DNA of 64,000 bases from Candidatus Poribacteria bacterium (GCA_028818995.1 JAPPMR010000105.1:1-64000); one strand, 5' to 3'. Shown: positions 44,585 to 52,791, numbered from the stretch's first letter. The notes: generated by a model not told the origin, from the letters alone. Numbers and translations: made by a program.

Positions 44585-46123
44585 TCACTTCTTCCGAATA
44601 ATCAACCTATCACCTTTGAGTGTTGCGGTATGCTCCCCTTGTGCAAATTCCTGCCATCGTGGTAATGCTGGCGTTTGTGCATCTAATGCTATCGCGTCAC
44701 CGTTTACTTGGACACCAACATTGAGAGTTTCCTTTTTCTTCATTCTCGCCCGTGCAGTCGGAGAAACCCACATAGGAAAATCCGTAGTAGATTTTACCTG
44801 TTTATTATATGGGCAGAGAACAGGATATTTATTGATCAACTTCTCTCTGAGTGCTTTGAGCGCGACTTCTTCCCCGTGAACCAGTGCGATAGATTTTGGG
44901 TTTATTGTTTTGATAACAGAAATGAGTTGTCCTTGATCACTGTGGGCGGAGAGGTGAAACCGCTCAACGCGACATTTGACACCAACAGCCGTTCCGTCAG
45001 CGAAGTTGAGTGTATCGCCTGATTGTAGTTGTTGTAGTTTCCTTCCGGGTGACTCAGCGTCCTGATACCCTGATAAGAAGATAGCATTTTTCTCGTGAGC
45101 AGCCAATCCTCTGGCATAAAACACTGAAGCCCCGCCAGTGAGCATACCCGAAGAAGCGATAATACACTTTGGCGTCTCATTCTTGAGGATAGCCTCCTGT
45201 TCACCTAAGCGCGCCCGGCTAAAGTTTTTATAGAAGAAAACGGGTTGGCGTGCGTTTTCGATATTCTTTTGAAGTTTCGTGCCGAGATACTGTGTTAGAT
45301 TTTCGTATACAGCACAAATGGAGTTGACCAGACCATCAGTAATAACGGGGAACACTGGTATATTCTGGCTGATCATTGCGTCTCTGAGAATGAGTATGAT
45401 TTCCTGTGCGCGTCCGAGTGCGAAACTGGGTATCAGCACACTCCCACCGTCTTTTATAACGTCCGCGACCGCTTTGGCTAATTTGCCTTCTTCTTCAGTC
45501 CGCGATGGGTGCAGTCCGTTTCCGTAGGTTGCTTCACACACCATAAAATCGGGAGCAGGTAGCGAAATTATATCATCAAGACCGTCAATCGTCTTTTGGT
45601 GGAAAGTTGAGACATCACCGCTATAAAAGAATCGTCCTTCAGGTGTTTCAAGATAAATACTGACAGCCCCTAATATATGCCCGGATCGGATAAACTGCAC
45701 ACGCCAGCCATCCCATAGTTCTATCCACTCTCCCATTTCAAGCGTCTCTATCCGCGCCAGTGTTGTCTCAACGGCTTCTTGTGTGAAAATGGTATCTTCC
45801 GCTTCAGTTTCCATCACACGCACAGCGTTAGTGAGCATCACAGATGACAGGCGTTGTGTTGCGACTGTTGCGTAGATCGGCGCGTTCGGATAGAGCGCAT
45901 GCGCCAGTGGCAATGCGCCTACGTGGTCTGCGTGTGCGTGTGAAACAAATATCGCATCTAAAGCCGGCGCGCTCTGTTTCAGCAGCTCTAAATCGGGTAA
46001 TGCATCTATACCTGTGCGGTTGACGCGTATGCCGCAGTCAAACAGGATATAGCGACCAGCAACAGAGAGCAGCATGCAGGAGCCGCCAACTTCACCAGCC
46101 CCACCAAGAAAAACATAATTCAT
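44585..46123 (-). CDS. MBL-fold beta-CASP nuclease (RNase J/CPSF73-like)
   Basis: A 512-residue enzyme. The MBL domain has FLGGAGEVGGS, the zinc motif SHAHADHVGALP, SGHILGAVS and SGDVST. The beta-CASP part has VLIPSFALGRAQEIIL, CIIASSGMLTGGAS and the late His in RFHLSAHSDQGQL and LVHGE. These features mark an RNA- or DNA-processing nuclease. The start at 46123 overlaps the stop of the upstream small gene as ATGA. It is the last gene of the sigma-factor operon, so it may mature or degrade the element's transcripts. A broken second copy lies at 37203-37550. Confidence 0.85.
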   Translation of the reverse strand: MNYVFLGGAGEVGGSCMLLSVAGRYILFDCGIRVNRTGIDALPDLELLKQSAPALDAIFVSHAHADHVGALPLAHALYPNAPIYATVATQRLSSVMLTNAVRVMETEAEDTIFTQEAVETTLARIETLEMGEWIELWDGWRVQFIRSGHILGAVSIYLETPEGRFFYSGDVSTFHQKTIDGLDDIISLPAPDFMVCEATYGNGLHPSRTEEEGKLAKAVADVIKDGGSVLIPSFALGRAQEIILILRDAMISQNIPVFPVITDGLVNSICAVYENLTQYLGTKLQKNIENARQPVFFYKNFSRARLGEQEAILKNETPKCIIASSGMLTGGASVFYARGLAAHEKNAIFLSGYQDAESPGRKLQQLQSGDTLNFADGTAVGVKCRVERFHLSAHSDQGQLISVIKTINPKSIALVHGEEVALKALREKLINKYPVLCPYNKQVKSTTDFPMWVSPTARARMKKKETLNVGVQVNGDAIALDAQTPALPRWQEFAQGEHTATLKGDRLIIRKK

Positions 46124-46350
46124 GTATGTTGTTTCAACCTTTCTATTTTCGCCCGCCACTCGTTATTATCAGGTGCTGTGCCGATCCGATGAACAGCCTC
46201 GCGATAGGGGCCCGGTATCCAATGCAAATCGCCACTAAAAGCAAGGCTATCCTCATTATCTACGATAGGTGATGCGAGCAAGGCTTGAAACGATTCGGTC
46301 ATAAACTTTGCCATTAAGTCCGAAAACGCGTTCCACTCAATTTCTAACAA
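46120..46350 (-). CDS. Small hypothetical protein of the sigma-factor operon
   Basis: A 76-residue protein starting at a TTG at 46350 with AGGAAAGG just upstream (MLEIEWNAFSDLMAKFMTESF, then WIPGPYREAVHRIG and NNEWRAKIERLKQH). It is separated by 6 bases from the preceding gene and overlaps the nuclease start. No family is recognised; tight packing implies a role with the nuclease. Confidence 0.55.
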   Translation of the reverse strand: MLEIEWNAFSDLMAKFMTESFQALLASPIVDNEDSLAFSGDLHWIPGPYREAVHRIGTAPDNNEWRAKIERLKQHT

Positions 46351-46356
46351 CCTTTC

Positions 46357-46743
46357 CTACTGAACATCATGCCCCAATTTAGCATAGAAGTTTGGCATCT
46401 CGCCATCGTGTATTAGCACAAAAACAAGAGGTGAATACAACGGTGGCGGTGTTGCTAAAAGCCGATGTAGATGTATACCCCATCGCCGTTGCCACCGCGT
46501 TCGAAAAAAGAGAAACAGATCGCCACTCTCCTCTTGGAGTTGCCAAGAACAATACGCGGACATGTTCGGCATACCGAGTGTCATCATAGTAGACGTGTCA
46601 GGTTCGTCCGCATCCGGCAACGGTGGCAACATGTGTTCCAATCGTAACGGCGTAATATTGACATAGTTCCTATTCAGTGTGACGGCTGTTTGTCGTATTT
46701 CACGCTGAACACCTTTTTCTGTTTTTTTGTTTCTGCGTTTCAT
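46357..46743 (-). CDS. Hypothetical protein of the sigma-factor operon
   Basis: A 128-residue protein with a very basic N-terminus (MKRRNKKTEKGVQREIRQ) and strand-rich remainder (AYCSWQLQEESGDLFLFFRTRWQRRWGIHLHRLL). Its ATG overlaps the sigma-factor stop as ATGA, so the two are translated together. No known family. It could be an anti-sigma or co-factor of the sigma factor, by position only. Confidence 0.55.
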   Translation of the reverse strand: MKRRNKKTEKGVQREIRQTAVTLNRNYVNITPLRLEHMLPPLPDADEPDTSTMMTLGMPNMSAYCSWQLQEESGDLFLFFRTRWQRRWGIHLHRLLATPPPLYSPLVFVLIHDGEMPNFYAKLGHDVQ

Positions 46744-47750
46744 GGCTTTTGATTTTGTTTGTCTAAGTATTCAAATAGGCTGAGCTGCTGTGTTCCATTG
46801 TGCAATTGATCTGTTTCTTGGCGCCGTTTTCTGCGTTTCGGTTCGCGTTTTTTCACCGGTAAATCCGCAGCATTAAACATGGGTATAGTTTCCTGCTCAG
46901 CAGTCATGACCTTGATCGGATTTTCCAGTGCCTCTTTTTGTTCTGTGACCGAACCGCGTAAGGCACGCCCCAACCGTTTCAACTTTGCCATTGCCTTTTC
47001 AAGCATACCTGTAATATCATTGTAATGGTATCCGATGGCTTCCCCTATCTCTCGGTTGTTCATGTGTATCGGGATACCGTAAGAGCGTTCCACAACGAAC
47101 CTTTCATGTGCATCTAATTTAGAAAGAAAAAAGTCTAAATCCGCTTCCAACTCAACTTTACGGTATGGACTTTCACCATTTTCATCCGCTACAGTATCCA
47201 TTATCGTCTGTGCGTCTTTATCTTCACCGATTTCCTCATCAAGCGACATAACATACATAACATCGCTCTCAAGGTGTTTGAGGCGTTCCACTTGATCAGG
47301 GGTAACTTGTGACACTTGTGCGATGGCATCAACAGAGAGTGGTTTTCCTTCGCGTGCTAACGCTGCTTTCGCCTTGTTGATGGCATGCACCTCTACCTTG
47401 ACATGCTCTGGCAAGCGGATTGTCCCGTTAAGGAAATTGCTACGTCCAACTGCGTGATGTATCGCAAGCGTAGCATAAGTTGAGAGCCGAGTACCGAAGT
47501 TGAGATCGAAGTTTGAAATCGCTGTACATAGCCCTACGATTCCGTCTGCCATCAAATCGTCCGCATTGACGCCCAATTCAAAGTTTTCATATTGTTGTGC
47601 GACAGAACGGACAAGTCGTAAGTTGGCAAGTATCAACTTTTCGCGGGCGTTTTCATCGCCTGCTTGTGTCTCACGTAGTAGCTGCTGTTCCTCATAATCA
47701 GCGAGTATTTCATGGTTCAACTCCTTGGCGTAAACCGCTTCACGCCTCAC
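46740..47750 (-). CDS. Alternative sigma70-family factor with C-terminal sliding-clamp motif
   Basis: A 336-residue sigma factor. Region 2 reads ANLRLVRSVAQQYENFELGVNADDLMADGIVGLCTAISNFD with the -10-binding stretch TRLSTYATLAIHHAVGR. It is followed by IRLPEHV (region 3) and a region 4 HTH (MNNREIGEAIGYHYNDITGMLEKAMAKLKR). The usual region 2 Trp pair (YATWWI) is YATLAI, so promoter specificity should differ. A basic tail (KKREPKRRKRRQ) leads to QLSLF at 322-326, the consensus sliding-clamp motif. I prefer the GTG at 47750, which has AGGGGG 8 bases upstream. It heads an operon with two small proteins and the beta-CASP nuclease. Confidence 0.85.
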   Translation of the reverse strand: MRREAVYAKELNHEILADYEEQQLLRETQAGDENAREKLILANLRLVRSVAQQYENFELGVNADDLMADGIVGLCTAISNFDLNFGTRLSTYATLAIHHAVGRSNFLNGTIRLPEHVKVEVHAINKAKAALAREGKPLSVDAIAQVSQVTPDQVERLKHLESDVMYVMSLDEEIGEDKDAQTIMDTVADENGESPYRKVELEADLDFFLSKLDAHERFVVERSYGIPIHMNNREIGEAIGYHYNDITGMLEKAMAKLKRLGRALRGSVTEQKEALENPIKVMTAEQETIPMFNAADLPVKKREPKRRKRRQETDQLHNGTQQLSLFEYLDKQNQKP

Positions 47751-47806
47751 CGATAACACCCCCTGAAAGTCAACATAAAGAAAGGTGTGCGTATTTCATT
47801 ATTACC

Positions 47807-47835
47807 ATTATACTTAAGATTTCTGAGTATATCAA
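47807..47835 (-). promoter_or_regulatory. Promoter of the sigma-factor operon
   Basis: On the minus strand TTGATA (47835-47830) and a perfect TATAAT (47812-47807) are spaced by exactly 17 bases, about 55 bases before the start codon. It fits housekeeping sigma70. Confidence 0.75.
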
Positions 47836-47875
47836 CGCTTATATTTTGCCGTAAGTTTGTGGCTGTTGGGAGTAT

Positions 47876-47904
47876 TTGACAAAAAGACCGCTCCATGTTA
47901 AAAT
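47876..47904 (+). promoter_or_regulatory. Divergent promoter of the TPR/GIY-YIG-like operon
   Basis: A consensus TTGACA (47876-47881), 17-base spacer and TAAAAT (47899-47904) on the plus strand. The transcript begins about 100 bases before the first ribosome binding site, and this leader holds two hairpins at 47931-47954 (8-bp GCGGTGTG stem) and 47959-47986 (7-bp AAGTAAC stem). Confidence 0.75.
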
Positions 47905-48016
47905 GGTTGGATAAATGGCTTAACAAATAAGCGGTGTGCCGTAACACACACCGCAATGAAGTAACTTGCTATTACGCATGTTACTTAATATTAACCAATA
48001 TAATTATAGGAGATTT

Positions 48017-48070
48017 ATGGCTACGTTATCAGTAACCGTAAGAACTCATAATGATTACTTCACATATTGA
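48017..48070 (+). CDS. Leader peptide, 17 residues
   Basis: The strongest ribosome binding site of this leader (AGGAG at 48008-48012) precedes the ATG at 48017, which opens MATLSVTVRTHNDYFTY and stops at 48070. It overlaps the start of the TPR gene at 48051 by 20 bases. The TPR gene has no good ribosome binding site of its own outside this peptide, so its translation probably depends on ribosomes finishing the leader. Confidence 0.5.
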   Translation: MATLSVTVRTHNDYFTY

Positions 48071-48605
48071 TGCTGCGAATGCAGCATATCGTGAGTTTCG
48101 TAATGGAAACTACGAGAGCGCCATTGCATTTTGCGACACTTTAATTTCTTACAATCCACAAATTCCGAACATATATCGCTTACGTGCTGATGCTAAAATG
48201 AATTTGGCTCAATATGAAGAAGCAATTGCTGATTGCAACAAGGCACTTGAATTGGATCCATGTAATTCTGCCTCTCTGACACGAGGGTTCGCCCATTATT
48301 TTTCATATCAAAATAAAGAAGCGATACAAGATTTTACTTGTTTCATTGATTTAAATCGTCATGTATATCATGCGCGTAAATCTTTGGCTTATGCGTATAA
48401 GACACGAGCGGATGTCCTACATGATCTTAGTAGAAATCGTGAGGCGAAGTTTGATTATTTGCGGGCATTATACATCGCACAAAATGACGGGGATGCACTA
48501 CTTATAGCGCAGATTACACCAAGTTTAGAAGCGATAAATAAGCAGAAAAAAGGAGCGGATAGTCCTCCCAACCTACCTAAAGGATGGGATTCTTGTCGGG
48601 TTTGA
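48051..48605 (+). CDS. TPR protein
   Basis: A 184-residue protein made of about four TPR units (AANAAYREFRNGNYESAIAFCDTLI, IYRLRADAKMNLAQYEEAIADCNKAL, RGFAHYFSYQNKEAIQDF, KTRADVLHDLSRNREAKFDY). No enzymatic domain. It is a protein-binding adaptor. The next gene starts 2 bases after its stop, so the two form an operon and may act together. Confidence 0.8.
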   Translation: MITSHIDAANAAYREFRNGNYESAIAFCDTLISYNPQIPNIYRLRADAKMNLAQYEEAIADCNKALELDPCNSASLTRGFAHYFSYQNKEAIQDFTCFIDLNRHVYHARKSLAYAYKTRADVLHDLSRNREAKFDYLRALYIAQNDGDALLIAQITPSLEAINKQKKGADSPPNLPKGWDSCRV

Positions 48606-48607
48606 AA

Positions 48608-48921
48608 ATGGCAAAAATTACAAAACATTATGTCTATTTTGTAGAATGCAAAGATTTTATAAAATAGGTTGCACCTCTGGGTCCATTGATCGCAGAATCA
48701 GTTCAATGCAAGCAGGCAATCCATTTCTAATAAAAAAAGTAGGGCATGAGATATGCGAATGTGAGGATTACAATCCAAAAAATGGTCAAGGATGTTCTTT
48801 AGAAAATCAACTGCTTGAACGATTTTCAGAAAACAGAAACCCGTTTTTACATTCTGAAAACGAGTGGTTTAAAAAATCTGGCACATTAGTTGATTATATA
48901 GAAAGTCTCCCCGAAAAATGA
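48608..48921 (+). pseudogene. GIY-YIG-like (T5orf172/MUG113 type) gene with one frameshift
   Basis: The ATG at 48608 opens KITKHYVYFVECKDFIK and meets a TAG at 48665. In the -1 frame the protein continues IGCTSGSIDRRISSMQAGNP to the stop at 48921. YVYF...IKIGCT....RISSMQ is the conserved core of the T5orf172 relatives of GIY-YIG nucleases, so the two frames belong to one gene of about 104 residues. Adding one A to the AAAA run at 48661-48664 restores it. Either the gene is broken, the sequence lost a base, or ribosomes shift. It follows the TPR gene by 2 bases. Confidence 0.7.
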
Positions 48922-48949
48922 CGAGTGCTATACAAACATTCCGTATCGT

Positions 48950-49330
48950 TCATTTTTTCTTGCGTCTGCGTTTTTTTCTTTTTTTATCATGTCGTGCGAC
49001 TGTAGAATAACTGATGTCAAGTATCTGTGCAACCTCATCTCTCGATTTATCCTTTAGCAGTTCATTCATCCGTTCAATAGTTTCGGGTGGCGTAGGTGTG
49101 CCTTTGTTTCCTGCCCGCGCGGTTTCCCGTTGCTGTTTTGCCTCACCAAATTCCAACCCGTGTGTGAGCGCGACAACTTTTATGAGTATCTGGCTGATGT
49201 ATCCAGCCGACAGACCGGTAGCGTTGCTAATTTCATCAGTTTTCATCGTTTTCCACGCATCTTGTGGCGTGTTTGGGTGTATGAGCCAGTCTCGTAATAT
49301 CTGTTGTTTTGGCGGTAATTTCTTTTCCAT
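48950..49330 (-). CDS. Small HTH DNA-binding protein
   Basis: A 126-residue protein with two helix-turn-helix segments: MKTDEISNATGLSAGYISQILIKVV (about 28-52) and SRDEVAQILDISYSTVARHDKKRKK near the end, finishing in a run of Arg and Lys. AAAGGTG lies 7 bases upstream of the ATG. It follows the ParB-like gene by 37 bases on the same strand. A partner in partition or a transcription regulator is likely. Confidence 0.65.
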   Translation of the reverse strand: MEKKLPPKQQILRDWLIHPNTPQDAWKTMKTDEISNATGLSAGYISQILIKVVALTHGLEFGEAKQQRETARAGNKGTPTPPETIERMNELLKDKSRDEVAQILDISYSTVARHDKKRKKRRRKKK

Positions 49331-49366
49331 AATGCACCTTTCTTGTTGTAGAAATGAGCGGGCCGG

Positions 49367-50887
49367 TTATGCATCTGTCCCGTCATTTTCTTGTCCTTGC
49401 TGTTTGTCCATACTGGCAACGAACTCTTGAACCGATTGTATCAGTTCAGTAACCTCGTCAACGACTTTCGCATTTTCAAGGATAGCATCAGCGGCAGCCT
49501 CTAAAGCCTGTGTGTTTCCTGATGCTTTGATTTTCTTGAATCCTTTGGCGATATACTCAGTATCTTCTGTGATGCTCTCAAATCGGTTATGAATAATCTC
49601 AATCATCTCTTGTTGCGCATCCAATTCAACTTGAACGATAAGTGTGCGAACTCTATCTTCAGTGAGATTATATTCTGCGGAGGTCTCTTTGATGTCAAGT
49701 TCCCGTAGGGTGCCATCATCATAGAGTTTGCGACTGAGGAACCATTCGCATCCTTGTTCATTGGGTTCAAACATAGAGGTCAAGTTACGGTTCCAGTGGC
49801 TTATCATATCCATCCAGTGCCGGAACCGCGAGACCGGGAACCCTTTGAGTATTTTGTCAGGGTTTTTCAGAGGTGTCTGGCTGAGGACAGCGAACACCTC
49901 GTCACGTTCATCTTCATTGTTGCGATAGTATCCGAGATTTTCTATGAGTTGTGTGTAATTATCAAACCTATAGAAGTCGGCATCAAGCGTTTTCTGCCAC
50001 ATTGCTTCGGATTTCTTGAATAGGTCTGCTCGCATTTTCCGCACCGCTGTGACAGCGGCTTTGTGTGCGGCTTCAATAAAGTCGTTGATTTCAAGTTCTG
50101 ATATATTATACTTTGATTTAATACCGAGTTGTGACAAAATTTCGTGTTCCGTTGCTTTGTTGACACCGAGTTTATGTATATCATCATCTTTTGCGTTGGT
50201 GAGCAGCGCCCAGGAGATATGTGCCTCGCGTAGCATCAATTCAATGTAGTCATCAATATAGCGTTGGCGTGTATCTGTGTCCAAACCCCGTTCTGAATCT
50301 GCGTTATTTCCGATAGATTTGGTCTCCATTGTCGCCTGTTTACCGTATTTGTTGATATATTTCAACTTACTGGGTCTTTTATACTTGGGATCGTAAATCT
50401 CACTATCATTATTTATAGTGAGATTTTTGACGATTTCCCCGACAAGTTGAGCGGAGACGTTGCATTGCGTGGCGATATGTGAGTTTGCCCATATTTTACC
50501 TTTTTTATGGGTGAGCCAGCGTAGCACGGCAATGCGCTTCTCCTCGTTTGTGCGTCTGCGTCCGCGTTTTCCGTTTTCTTTTGTCGCGAGCAGCAGCGCG
50601 TCGTCTCGTGTTTTACCTTCTACCTCAAACTCCACGCGGTGTTGTTCTCCGAACTCTCGTTTGACCGCCTCAATGGTGTGGAACCCCGACCAGAGATGTT
50701 TGTCAGCAGTGATTTTCGGGAATTCTAACCATTCCTCTTGCCAGTCATCTTCACCATAATCGCGGATGGCTTGGCGGTATTCCTCAACAATATCTTCATT
50801 GAGTTGTGGTAGTGTATTGATACTGTGGTCAATGACAACAGCGATGATTTGGTGTTCCTCATAAGTATTACTCCAGTCCCTTCTCAT
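49367..50887 (-). CDS. ParB-like DNA-binding protein
   Basis: A 506-residue protein. Residues 20-115 look like a ParB N-terminal domain (NEDIVEEYRQAIRDYG, KHLWSGFHTIEAVKREFG, ALLLATKENGKRGRRRTNEEKRIAVLRWL). An HTH follows (WANSHIATQCNVSAQLVGEIVKNL, about 130-155). The long C-terminal part is helical and unrecognised. GAGGGGG precedes the ATG by 8 bases. Plasmid ParB-like proteins bind centromere or regulatory sites. With ParA and an RHH protein 30 kb away this may be a second, independent regulator. It is preceded by a tRNA-like leader cassette. Confidence 0.65.
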   Translation of the reverse strand: MRRDWSNTYEEHQIIAVVIDHSINTLPQLNEDIVEEYRQAIRDYGEDDWQEEWLEFPKITADKHLWSGFHTIEAVKREFGEQHRVEFEVEGKTRDDALLLATKENGKRGRRRTNEEKRIAVLRWLTHKKGKIWANSHIATQCNVSAQLVGEIVKNLTINNDSEIYDPKYKRPSKLKYINKYGKQATMETKSIGNNADSERGLDTDTRQRYIDDYIELMLREAHISWALLTNAKDDDIHKLGVNKATEHEILSQLGIKSKYNISELEINDFIEAAHKAAVTAVRKMRADLFKKSEAMWQKTLDADFYRFDNYTQLIENLGYYRNNEDERDEVFAVLSQTPLKNPDKILKGFPVSRFRHWMDMISHWNRNLTSMFEPNEQGCEWFLSRKLYDDGTLRELDIKETSAEYNLTEDRVRTLIVQVELDAQQEMIEIIHNRFESITEDTEYIAKGFKKIKASGNTQALEAAADAILENAKVVDEVTELIQSVQEFVASMDKQQGQENDGTDA

Positions 50888-50961
50888 CTGTGTGTCCCCC
50901 TCAATAGAGATTAGATTTGTGCGGATACCCGTATTTCGTGGTGTGTCCGCGTATGCTACAG

Positions 50962-51059
50962 AAGGGACACATGGTTTGTCTGTGTCCCTTTTTTCAATCT
51001 ACGCGTAGCAGATTGAAATACGCTGATTCGGGCTTGCACCGAGTTGTCTGCTGTATCAG
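50962..51059 (-). ncRNA. tRNA-like leader cassette 5 (before the ParB-like gene)
   Basis: Minus strand, in order of transcription: acceptor-like stem CTGAT/ATCAG (51059-51055 with 51027-51023), T-arm TCGG-TGCAAGC-CCGA (51042-51028) stacked directly on it, then hairpin TTTCAATCT/AGATTGAAA (51018-50992) and hairpin AAGGGACAC/GTGTCCCTT (50990-50962). The small middle hairpin of the other copies is not evident; a 12-nt linker is there instead. Upstream, 51067-51095 forms a strong hairpin after the stop of the preceding gene. Confidence 0.55.
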
Positions 51060-51106
51060 AAAAGCGTAGGCAGGTAGCAAAGTTTGCCACCTGCCTGATA
51101 GTGTTT

Positions 51107-51466
51107 TCATGCTTGCGTGTTATCGCGTTCTGGCGATGTCGGGATACCCAACGCTTCCAAGATAAGTTCAATGGTGTTGCAGATTCGTATGGGTACATAT
51201 TTCCATTCTTCATCATCAACTTGTTCGGCAAAGTCTTGAAGTATTTGTGTGAGTCGTTGTTCGTGTGCTTTCTTTTCCACCTCTTGTTCAGAGAACGCCC
51301 AAGCGATACCGTCTATAAATGCTTCGGCTTCTGCGCGCGTGCTGAAACTTTTCATACAGTCGTGCCGTCTGAAATGTTCTTCATCTTGGTAGAGAAAGAA
51401 AACAATATCATTGCTGGTTGTGAGTATGATGTCCGCCACTGGCGTTTTGAGTTCAAGTCTTTCCAT
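51107..51466 (-). CDS. Hypothetical protein, small accessory gene
   Basis: A 119-residue acidic protein (ADIILTTSNDIVFFLYQDEEHF...SFSTRAEAEAFIDGIAWAFSEQEVEKKAHEQRL). The first half is strand-helix, the second mainly helical. No motif or family is recognised. A G/C hairpin at about 51482-51500 precedes the ATG and no clear ribosome binding site is seen. Confidence 0.55.
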   Translation of the reverse strand: MERLELKTPVADIILTTSNDIVFFLYQDEEHFRRHDCMKSFSTRAEAEAFIDGIAWAFSEQEVEKKAHEQRLTQILQDFAEQVDDEEWKYVPIRICNTIELILEALGIPTSPERDNTQA

Positions 51467-51501
51467 GTGAGTTTCAGGGACGGTTGCCCGTTCCTGCTCC
51501 T

Positions 51502-51942
51502 TTATCCAAAGCAGGTATGTTCACTGCAATTGCGGGCTGAGTCGTAAACGCAGTCGCTTGCTTGGTATCTCTCTTTATATGTACCCAATAGTTCACCGAA
51601 GTTGCCTCGTTTGTGCGGGATGGGTTCGTCCTTTTCTAAATTCCTTCTGTAGACTTGGAATTTACAATTTCTCTCTATAATATGAAAGACAGCCCGGAAA
51701 GGTGTCCGTTTGGCTGCCTCTTGGAGTTGTCTGTCAAGGGCGATTTCTCTGTTTTCCTTTGCGCGTTCGGTGTCCGCGTAATTATCTGCAAAGGTTCGGA
51801 TTTCACCGAAAACAGCGTCAACCTTTTTCATAAGGTCTGCGGTCTCGGTGGCGGATGCGCCTACGTTAAAAAGTAAGTAGTCTTGTAACTCGTTCTTGGC
51901 ATCAAGTGCTATGCTATCAAAGCGTTCGCGATTATGTGCCAT
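51502..51942 (-). CDS. Hypothetical helical protein
   Basis: The ATG at 51942 has AAGGAAA about 8 bases upstream and starts MAHNRERFDSIALDAKNELQDYLL. The 146-residue product is helical (AFGEIRTFADNYADTERAKENREIALDRQLQEAAKR) with three Cys near the end (DCVYDSARNCSEHTCFG). No family is recognised. It is part of the minus-strand small-gene series. Confidence 0.55.
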   Translation of the reverse strand: MAHNRERFDSIALDAKNELQDYLLFNVGASATETADLMKKVDAVFGEIRTFADNYADTERAKENREIALDRQLQEAAKRTPFRAVFHIIERNCKFQVYRRNLEKDEPIPHKRGNFGELLGTYKERYQASDCVYDSARNCSEHTCFG

Positions 51943-51996
51943 GTTAGGTTTCCTTGTGAGATTGTGGGGTGACTTGATTGTCACCCCGTTGCGTTG

Positions 51997-52314
51997 TTAG
52001 GCAGCGATAGCCAATTCGTAGTCAAAATCTTTGTCATCTGATTGTCTGATGATAAGTTCTACTGGCGCGACGACATTCTCGTTGTCAAAGGTGTCTATCC
52101 ATTTGAACAGATTATTGGTAACAAGCAGTTTGACCAGACTTTTCCCATCCTTATGAATATCTACCTCAACGACATCAATGTGAATTTGATAGCCGCGGAA
52201 CATTCTGCCAACGGCTAATGCGACTGGACAGCGTTGGCAATCGCCACCGATACCTGCTAATATGTCAATGTCGGTGACCTGCCCCCGCCTGCCTTCAATT
52301 TGTGTAAAATCCAT
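51997..52314 (-). CDS. Hypothetical protein with CxxC
   Basis: A 105-residue protein containing GGDCQRCPVALAVGRMF near residue 25 and then strands (YQIHIDVVEVDIHKDGKSLVKLLVTNNLFKWI). The single CxxC could bind metal in a dimer or be redox-active. AGGAAATC precedes the ATG, and a hairpin (AGAACGC/GCGTTCT) lies just before it. Function unknown. Confidence 0.55.
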   Translation of the reverse strand: MDFTQIEGRRGQVTDIDILAGIGGDCQRCPVALAVGRMFRGYQIHIDVVEVDIHKDGKSLVKLLVTNNLFKWIDTFDNENVVAPVELIIRQSDDKDFDYELAIAA

Positions 52315-52430
52315 AATTTTGATTTCCTATGCGAAAAGAACGCTCAGATTGCGTTCTGACGCATTTTTTAGAAAAGGGATAGGGATAACCCACAGGTATA
52401 TGTCGGCTATTCACCTATCCGCTATCTGTG

Positions 52431-52637
52431 CTATTCACCTTGAGGTTTCGGTGCGCGTATGTCCCCATCATCTAAAATTCGCTGATGTGGGAGAAGTCGG
52501 ATACCGACAATCGCTTCCATACCGAATCCGGGGCCTATCTCTGTATAATAGAGATTGCCTTTTTTGATGTCGTTGTCATTGACTATTCTCCGCTCACCAC
52601 TCTCCATTGTGATTTCATACTGGTTGACGTGTTGCAT
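52431..52637 (-). CDS. Small beta-rich hypothetical protein
   Basis: The ATG at 52637 (MQHVNQYEITMESGERRIVND) has AGAGGT about 8 bases upstream. The 68-residue product has short strands and ends in an acidic-basic tail (HQRILDDGDIRAPKPQGE). It is the first gene after tRNA-like cassette 1. No family is recognised. Confidence 0.55.
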   Translation of the reverse strand: MQHVNQYEITMESGERRIVNDNDIKKGNLYYTEIGPGFGMEAIVGIRLLPHQRILDDGDIRAPKPQGE

Positions 52638-52650
52638 TGTTCTGACCTCT

Positions 52651-52791
52651 GTAGTAAAATACCACCACTTCATTTTATACGCACTGTAGCAGGGGATTGA
52701 CACGTTCCCTGCTACTCCCAACTTACCCTGTGTAAGTTGTGGATACGGAAGGACGGAATTGAACCGTCCTATCGCACCGTCTGCGTTCCGT
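52651..52791 (-). ncRNA. tRNA-like leader cassette 1
   Basis: Minus strand: a 47-nt core (52791-52745) with acceptor-like stem ACGGAA/TTCCGT, middle hairpin CGCA-GACGG-TGCG, and T-arm GGACGG-TTCAATT-CCGTCC joined to the 3' acceptor strand without a gap. The T-loop with flanking G-C is a perfect tRNA consensus. Downstream: hairpin CAACTTAC/GTAAGTTG (52739-52719), hairpin GTAGCAGGG/CCCTGCTAC (52715-52686), and GTGGTATTTTACTAC (52665-52651) shortly before the ribosome binding site of the next gene. It lies between the gene ending at 52811 and that starting at 52637. Confidence 0.7.

Noticed and set aside
52745..52791. Reading the T-arm elements as ordinary tRNA genes
   Set aside because: There is no D-arm, no 5-bp/7-nt anticodon arm and the total is about 47 nt, so none can be a functional adaptor tRNA in the usual form.
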